DNA from: Methanobacteriota archaeon
GTDB lineage: Archaea; Thermoplasmatota; Thermoplasmata; RBG-16-68-12
DNA: 12,275 nucleotides
Assembly: GCA_005878415.1 (NCBI GenBank)
Contig: VBMM01000065.1
Coordinates: 1 to 12,275, forward strand
Direction: 5' to 3'
In this document: positions 7,304 to 12,275 of the stretch, in pieces
Layout of the letters: each line of letters opens with the position of its first letter
How positions within the stretch are numbered: the stretch's first letter is position 1
Position numbers and translations under genes: made by a program
The notes under the pieces: model-generated
What the model saw: only the letters and a program-made list of their open reading frames with translations
Databases searched by the model: none
What the model was told of the DNA's origin: nothing

Positions 7304-7382
7304 TCTGTGGGACATTGTTCGGAACCTCCCGCACGGCCGACGCACAATCCGAGCATTCGGCCGACCGGAGGACGGAGAGACC

Positions 7383-7841
7383 ATGGCATCCTCGGAAGGA
7401 CTCGATGACCTCGACGTTCGGATCGTACGCCTCCTCAACTCAGACGCGCGCAAGTCGTTCCGAGACATCTCAAAGGAAGTCGATGCGAGCATCAGCACGG
7501 TCTCGAACCGGATCCACAGGCTCGAGGAGGACGGCGTCATCTCGGGATACGTCCCGCTCCTGAACGAATCGAAGCTTTGATTCGACGTCCTCGCAGTCGT
7601 CGGGGTGAAGATCCACAAAGGCAAGCTCCTCGAAGTCCAACGCCGGATCGCGAAGGACGAGCGAGTCACCCACGTGTATGACGTCACGGGCGAGTGGGAC
7701 TCGATCGTCGTGGTGCGGCTGCGGACGACCCGCGAACTCGACGCGTTCATCAAGCGCCTCGGCTCGATGGAGTACGTCGAGAACACGTACACGCAGGTCG
7801 TGCTGAACGTCGTCAAGGAGGAGCGGCGCGTCCTCCTCTGA
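7383..7841 (+). pseudogene. Lrp/AsnC-family regulator interrupted by an in-frame TGA
   Basis: One continuous frame of 152 codons encodes a full-length Lrp/AsnC protein except for TGA at codon 66 (7578-7580). Residues 1-65 form the winged helix-turn-helix: LDDLDVRIVRLLNSDARKSFRDI, then the recognition helix region ISTVSNRIHRLEEDGVISGY. Codons 67-152 form the RAM effector-binding domain, starting FDVLAVVGVKI and including VYDVTGEWDSIVVVRLRTT and a conserved tail TYTQVVLNVVKEE. Total length is normal for the family. No other lesion is present, so this is a very recent nonsense mutation, a sequence error, or a case of readthrough. Taken literally, translation gives a 65-aa DNA-binding fragment (7383-7580); a GTG at 7605 could restart but would lose the first RAM strand. 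GGAGAG lies 3-5 nt before the ATG. It is divergent from glnA, its likely target. Confidence 0.85.
7578..7580 (+). other. In-frame TGA between HTH and RAM domains
   Basis: The codons read AAG CTT TGA TTC GAC. Family members usually have Lys-Leu-Gly-Phe/Tyr-Asp here, so the ancestral codon was most likely GGA, one G-to-T change away. TGA ends rqcH, htpX, glnA, flotillin and other genes in the window, so it is an ordinary stop codon in this genome. Confidence 0.85.
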
Positions 7842-7860
7842 ATTCCCGCGGGATGCCTAC

Positions 7861-7871
7861 GGAACGTTTAT
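7861..7871 (+). promoter_or_regulatory. TATA/BRE element of the flotillin cluster
   Basis: GGAACGTTTAT lies 42-52 nt upstream of the first gene of the cluster and predicts initiation about 20 nt before its ATG. Ten of its 11 bases recur in front of the PRC-barrel gene on the other strand, which strengthens both calls. Confidence 0.6.
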
Positions 7872-7883
7872 GGGCGTACGCCC
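7872..7883. promoter_or_regulatory. Palindromic candidate operator GGGCGTACGCCC
   Basis: This perfect 12-bp palindrome directly abuts the TATA element of the flotillin cluster and lies between it and the predicted transcription start. Archaeal repressors commonly bind at this position to block initiation. The protein that would bind it is unknown. Confidence 0.45.
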
Positions 7884-7912
7884 GGATATCTTGGGGGGGA
7901 GAGTGGAGGGCA

Positions 7913-8410
7913 ATGGCCGACCTCCTGAACTTCAATCCGCACCGGGAGCTCGAGTTCACTCCGGGCCGCCCCCTGGAGTTCGATGCCCGGCGTCCGCTCG
8001 AGTTCGACTCCCGGCGGGCGCTGGAATTCAACGCGAACCGCGATCTCGGGTTCGGCCGCCGTGGCGTGGTGTTCCGCGGGTTCGTGTGCCCGATCTGCGG
8101 CGCCCTCGTGACGGAGGACGCGAAGCGGTGCAACGAGTGCGGCACGGTGTTCGACGGCGGCTCGAGGGCCGGCGGACCGCCGGCGCCGACGGTCCCCGGC
8201 AAGACGGCTCCTGCGGCGCCGAAGCCCCCGGCTACTCCCGCGCGGCCGCCCGCCACGATGACGTACTGCGCGTACTGCGGCGCGAAGGTGAAGCGCACGG
8301 ATACTTTCTGCTGGAACTGTGGTGCTCGCGCGAGCGGGCACTCGGAGGTCGTGAAGCTGCCCGCGCAAAAGACGCCGTCCGTCACGCGAGAATGGCGCCC
8401 GGAGAAGTGA
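7913..8410 (+). CDS. Double zinc-ribbon protein with N-terminal octapeptide repeats
   Basis: The 165-residue soluble protein has three parts. Residues 3-50 consist of six tandem octads with the pattern R-x-L-E-F-D/N-x-x: imperfect DLLNFNPH, then RELEFTPG, RPLEFDAR, RPLEFDSR, RALEFNAN and RDLGFGRR. Residues 57-80 are a zinc ribbon (C59, C62, C73, C76). A Pro/Ala linker (about 85-115) leads to a second ribbon (C119, C122, C133, C136) and a short tail. The repeat unit could form a regular beta or solenoid-like strand array or a docking string; its role is unknown. The ATG at 7913 has GGAGG 3 nt upstream. It is the first gene of the flotillin cluster, ending 4 nt before the NfeD-like gene, so a role at the flotillin membrane domain, perhaps as an adaptor, is inferred from context only. 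Confidence 0.88.
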   Translation: MADLLNFNPHRELEFTPGRPLEFDARRPLEFDSRRALEFNANRDLGFGRRGVVFRGFVCPICGALVTEDAKRCNECGTVFDGGSRAGGPPAPTVPGKTAPAAPKPPATPARPPATMTYCAYCGAKVKRTDTFCWNCGARASGHSEVVKLPAQKTPSVTREWRPEK

Positions 8411-8414
8411 GACG

Positions 8415-8954
8415 ATGGCGCTCCTCGGACTGAGTCCCTACACTTGGATCATGATCGCCTTCTTCATCCTCCTCGTCCTCGTGCTCGTCCTAGGGGATAT
8501 CGGAGGGATCGACTTCGACCACGATATCGACACGGACGTGGACACGGGCCTGAGTCCGATGAGCCTGCCCATCGTGGCGGTGTTCGGCGCCTCGTTCGGC
8601 GGATACGGCACGCTCCTCGAAACCGTTGGGTTCGGCCCGGTCCTCAGCCCGGTCCTCGTCCCGGTCCTCGCGATGGTCTTCGCGCTCCTCACCGCCGGCG
8701 GCATGTATGTCGTCATGCTGAACGTCTTCGTGAAGACGCAAGCCGAGACGCGAGTGGACTTGGAATCGCTCAAAGGCTTCCGGGGTCAGGTGCTCGTGCC
8801 CATTCGCCCAGGACAACCCGGGCAAATCGTGGTCGTCACGGAAGCACGGGGCCGGACGCTCCTCCAGGCAATTGCCGACGAGGCGATCGGCACGGACGAG
8901 CATGTCGTCGTGGATTCAGCGGTGGGGAACTCGGTCAAGGTACACAAGGTGTGA
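8415..8954 (+). CDS. NfeD-like membrane protein with C-terminal OB fold
   Basis: NfeD-family proteins sit beside flotillin genes in bacteria and archaea and help organise flotillin membrane domains (YuaF with FloT, YqiJ with YqiK). The 179-residue product has a first membrane helix at about 10-27, then an acidic stretch with Asp at every second position from 33 to 43, a hydrophobic middle (about 50-66 and 74-106), and a C-terminal beta-rich OB-fold domain (about 118-179). The OB part begins LKGFRGQVLVPI and ends EHVVVDSAVGNSVKVHK, typical of the family. It is the short form without the ClpP-like protease domain of long NfeD proteins. The ATG is 4 nt after the zinc-ribbon gene's stop and the flotillin start is 10 nt after its own stop, indicating coupled translation. 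The alternating Asp segment might bind a metal ion; this is inference. Confidence 0.85.
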   Translation: MALLGLSPYTWIMIAFFILLVLVLVLGDIGGIDFDHDIDTDVDTGLSPMSLPIVAVFGASFGGYGTLLETVGFGPVLSPVLVPVLAMVFALLTAGGMYVVMLNVFVKTQAETRVDLESLKGFRGQVLVPIRPGQPGQIVVVTEARGRTLLQAIADEAIGTDEHVVVDSAVGNSVKVHKV

Positions 8955-8964
8955 GGTGGTCGTT

Positions 8965-10455
8965 GTGAGCGCAATAACAGCACAAGTGGAATCGGATCTG
9001 ACGGGAATCGTCATCCTGGTCATCGTGGGCGCGATCTTTGCGGCAATTCTGGTGTACGCGAGCCGGTACAAGAAGGTCCCACCGAACATGGCGATGGTGG
9101 TCTACGGCAAGCGACAGGCGAAGACGGGCAAGGGATACCGCGTCATCTCGGGCGGAGCGAAAGTCATCGTCCCGATAGTCGAATCGGTCGAGTGGCTGAA
9201 ACTCGACGTCCGGACGTTGGACCTCGTGGTCCCCGACATCGTCACGGATGTGAAGCGATCCGGGGCCAAGATCAACATCAAAGCGGTCGCGCAGGTCAAG
9301 ATTTCTTCGGATGAGGCGACCCTCAATACGGCCGCGGAGAACCTCTTGGGCAAGACGGAACAGGAGGTGAACGAAATCGCGCTGAAGACCCTCGAAGGAC
9401 ACGTGCGTGGCGTCTGCGCCACGTTGACGGTCGAGGAGATCAACTCGGACCGCGACGCGATCGCGTCGAAGATCCTCGGGATGGCGGGGAACGACCTTCG
9501 GAACATGGGCATCGAGATCCGGTCGTTCGTGATCAAGGAGATCGAGGATGCGATGGGCTACTTGGACGCCCTCGGGGTCAAGCGGACGGAGGAGGTCAAG
9601 CGGGATGCTCGGATGGGCAAGGCGGGCGCGAACCGGGAGGCGACCATCGCAGAAGCCCAAGCGGCCCAAGAAGCGGAGAAGGCGAACGCGAGCGCGGAAG
9701 CGAGTGTCGCCCAGTACCACCGGGACCGGGACATCATCAAACAGCAGTCCGAAGCGATCGTCGAGTTCGAGCGGGCGAACAAGGAGATCGCGTTCCAGCT
9801 CCAAACCGCGAAGCGGCAACAAGAGCTGATCGTCGAACAAAGGAAGATCGATATCCGGGCAAAGGAGCAAGAGGTCCTGGTTCAGGAACAGGAAGTCCGA
9901 CGGCGGGAGCAGGAGCAGATGGCGGCCCAAGTCGTGCCCGCGAAGATGCAGGCGGATGCGGTGGCCGCCCTCGCGGATGGCGAGAAGCGACGGTCCATCA
10001 TCACCGCCGAGGGCGAGAAGGAGCGCGCGATCCTCGTCGCGGAGGGCGAGCGCGAGCGGCTCTCTCGGACGGCCGCCGGCGAGGCGGAGCGAATCCGGCA
10101 GGAAGGCACCGCGGAGGCGGACATCATCCGGCTCAAAGGCGAGGCGCAGGCGTACGCGATCAAGGCGACCGGGCTCGCGGAGGCCGAGGCGATGAAGGCG
10201 AAGGCCGAGTCCTGGGAGCGGTACGGTCGGGCGGCGGTCACGCAGCTCATCGTCGAGAAGCTTCCGGAGATCGTCGCCAACGCGGCGAAGTCGCTGGAGA
10301 CGACGCAGAAGCTCATCATCATGGGTGAGCGGGGGCCATCGCAGCTCGTCGGGAGCGTCGTCGACATCGCCGCCACGGCGCCGGCACTCGTGAAGGCGCT
10401 GACGGGAATGGACCTTTCCGAGCTCGCGGGCAAGCTGAAAGACATCTCGAAGTGA
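8965..10455 (+). CDS. Flotillin (SPFH domain protein)
   Basis: Flotillins oligomerise at the membrane and scaffold ordered domains. The 496-residue protein has a membrane segment at about 14-33, an SPFH domain at about 38-195 (KVPPNMAMVVYGKRQAKTGKGYRVISGG opens it in pieces; VVPDIVTDVKRSGAKINI lies within it), and a long Glu/Ala-rich coiled coil at about 200-415. Between 348 and 410 the coiled coil shows an 11-residue period, with AEG, AEG, AAG and Gly-containing turns at 348, 359, 370, 381, 392 and 403, as expected for right-handed hendecad packing in flotillin cages. A C-terminal hydrophobic region (about 420-480) follows. I chose GTG 8965 because GAGGTGG ends 5 nt upstream; a GTG at 8956 would add three valines. 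It lies 10 nt after the NfeD-like gene and 4 nt before the membrane zinc-ribbon gene. Confidence 0.93.
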   Translation: MSAITAQVESDLTGIVILVIVGAIFAAILVYASRYKKVPPNMAMVVYGKRQAKTGKGYRVISGGAKVIVPIVESVEWLKLDVRTLDLVVPDIVTDVKRSGAKINIKAVAQVKISSDEATLNTAAENLLGKTEQEVNEIALKTLEGHVRGVCATLTVEEINSDRDAIASKILGMAGNDLRNMGIEIRSFVIKEIEDAMGYLDALGVKRTEEVKRDARMGKAGANREATIAEAQAAQEAEKANASAEASVAQYHRDRDIIKQQSEAIVEFERANKEIAFQLQTAKRQQELIVEQRKIDIRAKEQEVLVQEQEVRRREQEQMAAQVVPAKMQADAVAALADGEKRRSIITAEGEKERAILVAEGERERLSRTAAGEAERIRQEGTAEADIIRLKGEAQAYAIKATGLAEAEAMKAKAESWERYGRAAVTQLIVEKLPEIVANAAKSLETTQKLIIMGERGPSQLVGSVVDIAATAPALVKALTGMDLSELAGKLKDISK

Positions 10456-10459
10456 GGGC

Positions 10460-11104
10460 ATGGCCGTGAACTTTTGCGGCGCGTGCGGGGCGCCGCTCCA
10501 ACCCGGCGCGGCGTTCTGTATGCACTGCGGAGCGCCGATCCCAAGGTTCACAACCGTCGACACGGGAGCGCCCGCGGCCGCCCCGTCGCCGGCCCCCGCA
10601 CAAACGTGGCCTCCGTTGACTCCGCCTTTCTCGCCGCAGATGCAGGCGCCGCCGATAGGACCCGGATACTGGCCGGGTCAGCCGTATGCAGCCCTGCCGA
10701 CGAAGAAGAAGTCACCCTTGCTCGTGGTCGCGATCGTAATCGTCGCTCTCGTCGTCGTAGTTAGCCTTGCCGCGGCCGTCTACGTACTCACGTCCGCGAA
10801 GGCACATATCGTGAGCATCACCAAGATGGGTCTCGATGGGAACGGGAACATGACGTTTGACTTGCAGTTCGCAATCGAGGGCGCGTCGATCGGTGTCGAC
10901 AAGCTTCACCTGCACTTGCGCGCGTTCGAGAATGGGGTCCAGTACGGATCCGGCATCTATTTCTGGAACCAAGATGCCCTCTCGGTTGGAACGCATACGT
11001 GGGGCCTCCACATCGCGGTTGATCCGAACAACCCGTCTGCGTTCACCTACCGTTTCACGCTCGAGGTCAACGGGAGCGTGGTGGAACAGACCACGGTGAC
11101 GTGA
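10460..11104 (+). CDS. Membrane-anchored zinc-ribbon protein with outer beta-rich domain
   Basis: The 214-residue product begins with a cytoplasmic zinc ribbon (C6, C9, C20, C23 in FCGACG and FCMHCG). A Pro-rich, low-complexity linker (about 28-80), a KKK stop, one membrane helix (about 86-110) and a C-terminal domain of roughly 100 residues follow. That domain is rich in beta strands and aromatic residues (ITKMGLDGNGNMTFDLQF, GIYFWNQDALSVGTHTWGL, FTYRFTLEVNGSVVEQ) and resembles an immunoglobulin-like sandwich, though I cannot name a family. With the ribbon inside, the beta domain is placed outside the cell. The ATG is 4 nt after the flotillin stop, with GTGAGGG overlapping that stop as ribosome-binding site. 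The arrangement suggests a transmembrane sensor or anchor linked to the flotillin domain; this is inference from position. Confidence 0.85.
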   Translation: MAVNFCGACGAPLQPGAAFCMHCGAPIPRFTTVDTGAPAAAPSPAPAQTWPPLTPPFSPQMQAPPIGPGYWPGQPYAALPTKKKSPLLVVAIVIVALVVVVSLAAAVYVLTSAKAHIVSITKMGLDGNGNMTFDLQFAIEGASIGVDKLHLHLRAFENGVQYGSGIYFWNQDALSVGTHTWGLHIAVDPNNPSAFTYRFTLEVNGSVVEQTTVT

Positions 11105-11107
11105 TCC

Positions 11108-11269
11108 ATGAATGAGGCCGCGGTCGAATGGTCCGTCGAGATGGATCCGGATCTCGCGATCGACGCGTGGTCCACCGCCGCGCTCCTGGCGGCCGTTATC
11201 GAGGCGCTCCTCGAGGAGCCCGAGAAGCTCGCGCTCGCATTGAGAGTCCTCGCCGGGGCGGCAACGTGA
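11108..11269 (+). CDS. 53-residue acidic small protein
   Basis: A short open frame runs from ATG 11108 to TGA 11267-11269. It begins 3 nt after the stop of the membrane zinc-ribbon gene. A canonical archaeal ribosome-binding site, GGTGA at 11095-11099, lies 8 nt upstream, with GTGATC closer in. The product is strongly acidic at the start (NEAAVEWSVEMDPDLAID) and then forms one long Leu/Ala-rich helix (TAALLAAVIEALLEEPEKL, ALALRVLAG). The helix is amphipathic rather than clearly membrane-spanning. Spacing and the ribosome-binding site make translation likely. I recognise no family. A role as a small partner of the flotillin cluster is inferred only from being its last member. It ends 15 nt before the convergent PRC-barrel gene. 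Confidence 0.65.
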   Translation: MNEAAVEWSVEMDPDLAIDAWSTAALLAAVIEALLEEPEKLALALRVLAGAAT

Positions 11270-11284
11270 CCTCTGCCCGCGCGG

Positions 11285-11521
11285 CTATAGATTCATCACG
11301 ACGACGTCCTTCACGGCCCGCATGCCCTGAAACGGCAGGATGAGCCGACCTTCCGGATCCGTCTTGATACCCTTCCTCGGCACGTTCTCCGCCGGGAGCA
11401 CGAGGACGTCGGACAGCTTCCCGCTCTTCGTGTTCACGATGAAGTTCTCAATCGTCCCCAGGATTTGGCCGTCGTTCGTCATGACGGTCTTACCCCGGAG
11501 CTCCGTGGCAAACTTCTTCAT
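11285..11521 (-). CDS. PRC-barrel domain protein
   Basis: The 78-residue protein is a single PRC-barrel domain. It begins FATELRGKTVMTNDGQILG, typical of the family, with a strand-turn-strand core (TIENFIVNTKSGKLSDVLVLPAE split around Gly-35) and a final VVVM strand. PRC-barrels occur in photosynthetic reaction centre H subunits and RimM, and as stand-alone small proteins abundant in archaea. Some of those take part in RNA metabolism or, in haloarchaea, in cell division, but the role of this one is unknown. The ATG at 11521 has GGTGAT 3 nt upstream. The frame stays open upstream without family similarity. It ends with TAG, 15 nt from the convergent small-protein gene. Its own promoter is predicted about 90 nt upstream, giving a leader near 60 nt. 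Confidence 0.85.
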   Translation of the reverse strand: MKKFATELRGKTVMTNDGQILGTIENFIVNTKSGKLSDVLVLPAENVPRKGIKTDPEGRLILPFQGMRAVKDVVVMNL

Positions 11522-11583
11522 CCCATCACCCGCATCGGCGAGGGCCCGTTGCGGCACCGCCGCGGCGGGATCCCATCCCTTTG

Positions 11584-11600
11584 TCCGACAGACATCCGAC
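11584..11600. repeat. Direct repeat TCCGAC, 11-bp period
   Basis: TCCGAC occurs at 11584-11589 and 11595-11600, one helical turn apart, between the PRC-barrel TATA element and its predicted transcription start. It could be a pair of half-sites for a regulator. With only two 6-bp copies, chance is possible. Confidence 0.3.
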
Positions 11601-11605
11601 GCACG

Positions 11606-11620
11606 ATATATGAACGTTCC
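11606..11620 (-). promoter_or_regulatory. TATA/BRE element of the PRC-barrel gene
   Basis: The minus strand reads GGAACGTTCATATAT. It matches the flotillin-cluster element at 10 of 11 positions and adds a stronger ATAT run. It lies in the 113-nt gap between the four-helix membrane gene and the PRC-barrel gene and predicts initiation near 11584. Confidence 0.55.
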
Positions 11621-11634
11621 GCCGCGATGCGGAA

Positions 11635-12275
11635 TCAGCGCCGCGGGGGCGTCCAGTCTTCCGGCGGAGGAGGCGTCATCATCCGGATGCTCTTCAGATA
11701 AGGAAGGCTGGCCCCGACGATCCCGAGAATGACGGAGATGAGGACGAGCCACCATCCAAGGCCTGCTCCCCACGACACTTGCGTGGGGCCGGTGTTTGTG
11801 CCCCCCCAGAACCCGCTGACCGTGAACGTGCCGAGGTCGGTCGTGGCGGCGCCAGGAATCGCGACGATCGGATAGAAGATGGCGAGGAGCCCGACCCCGA
11901 CGACGAGGAGGGACGTTACGAGGAGACCCAGCGTCGGCATCGTCCGTCCAATGTTGAGCGAGAACATCCCGAAGACGACGGCCGCCAGGAGGAGGAACGC
12001 GACATCGACGGCGTAAGAGAGGGCGAGGGCCCCGGCGACCGTGGGGAAGGTACCTGAACTGTACGGGACGATCGTCGTCCGCGTCCACACGCCGCTCTGG
12101 AACCGCTCCGTCGCCATCGTCGTCCACGAGAACGCGCTGATGTCCTGCGTGTTGCCCGTGAAGGCGCCCAGGGACCAGACAGGGAGCGCGAGGGAGAGCA
12201 GGGCAAGGAGAATCGCAAGGCCGAGGGCCAAGCGCGACGGTCCGAGGCCCCAGACCCGTCGGGCCCACGCCCGCA
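11635..12275 (-). CDS. Uncharacterised four-helix membrane protein (5' end outside window)
   Basis: The frame is open from the right edge to a TGA at 11635-11637. The visible part includes a basic stretch (ARRVWGLGPSR) directly before the first helix, as expected of a cytoplasmic N-terminus, so the start is probably beyond the window; a TTG at 12231 is the only nearby alternative. Numbered from that TTG, helices lie at about 2-20, 68-90, 98-124 and 158-179. Two outer loops of about 45 and 30 residues are rich in Thr, Ser and Trp (GAFTGNTQDISAFSWTT; GGTNTGPTQVSWGAG). The C-terminal tail ends in a Pro-rich segment (PPPPEDWTPPRR) that would face the cytoplasm and could bind a partner. I recognise no family. 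The downstream PRC-barrel gene has a separate promoter. Confidence 0.75.
   Translation of the reverse strand, partial: RAWARRVWGLGPSRLALGLAILLALLSLALPVWSLGAFTGNTQDISAFSWTTMATERFQSGVWTRTTIVPYSSGTFPTVAGALALSYAVDVAFLLLAAVVFGMFSLNIGRTMPTLGLLVTSLLVVGVGLLAIFYPIVAIPGAATTDLGTFTVSGFWGGTNTGPTQVSWGAGLGWWLVLISVILGIVGASLPYLKSIRMMTPPPPEDWTPPRR

Noticed and set aside
7195..7382. tRNA or other structured RNA gene in the largest gaps (also 5601-5718 and 11522-11634)
   Set aside because: No cloverleaf, TTCGA-type loop or CCA-like end is visible; the gaps contain promoter elements and short dyads only.
5776..7563. Long open frame antisense to glnA and into the Lrp gene
   Set aside because: Val/Arg/Asp-rich low-complexity translation, no family similarity, and glnA on the other strand is beyond doubt.
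7578..7580. TGA recoded genome-wide as Gly, or as selenocysteine
   Set aside because: rqcH, htpX, glnA, NfeD, flotillin and others end at TGA exactly where the families end, so TGA means stop. Lrp proteins are not redox enzymes and I saw no obvious SECIS-like structure nearby.
8935..10563. Long open frame antisense to flotillin
   Set aside because: The Leu/Arg/Asp-rich product is a by-product of the Glu/Ala coiled-coil codons of flotillin.
1..12275. CRISPR array, insertion sequence or integrated element
   Set aside because: No spaced direct repeats, transposase or integrase genes, or terminal inverted repeats were seen; the window is compact chromosomal sequence throughout.

Overview
The window looks like a chromosomal stretch of a high-GC archaeon, most likely an uncultured member of the Thermoplasmatota. 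Evidence: archaeal-type RqcH, TrpB2, Roadblock/LC7, Lrp/AsnC, PRC-barrel and flotillin/NfeD genes; TATA-type promoters of the form GTT(T/C)AT(ATAT); and starts that look either leaderless or preceded by GGTGA/GGAGG sites. The phylum is an inference from gene content and promoters. No mobile element, CRISPR array, rRNA or tRNA is visible, and no gene-free stretch exceeds about 190 bases.

Layout. (1) 3-452: the end of a Roadblock/LC7 gene that runs off the left edge. (2) 453-4596, rightward: rqcH (ribosome quality control), a stand-alone trpB2 and htpX (membrane zinc protease). (3) 4600-7194, leftward: a 125-aa protein of unknown function, a DoxX/DoxD-like four-helix membrane protein and glnA (glutamine synthetase I). 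(4) 7195-7382: a divergent regulatory region with AT-rich dyads sharing an ATATGA half-site, a strong glnA TATA box and a perfect hairpin in the glnA leader. (5) 7383-7841: an Lrp/AsnC regulator broken by one in-frame TGA at the junction of its DNA-binding and RAM domains. (6) 7913-11269: a tight five-gene cluster (gaps 4, 10, 4 and 3 nt): a zinc-ribbon protein with six octapeptide repeats, an NfeD-like membrane OB-fold protein, flotillin, a membrane-anchored zinc-ribbon protein and a 53-aa acidic small protein. (7) 11285-12275, leftward: a PRC-barrel protein and a four-helix membrane protein that runs off the right edge.

How the genes fit together. The glnA and Lrp genes form a divergent nitrogen-control pair; such regulators often sense amino acids and act on neighbouring promoters, and the intergenic dyads are good candidate sites. 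The most distinctive block is the flotillin cluster. NfeD and flotillin are established partners that scaffold membrane microdomains. Here they are sandwiched between two zinc-ribbon proteins, one soluble and carrying an unusual octad repeat, the other spanning the membrane with an outer beta-rich domain. A palindrome next to the cluster's TATA box suggests a dedicated repressor. The PRC-barrel gene, convergent with the cluster, has a nearly identical promoter element.
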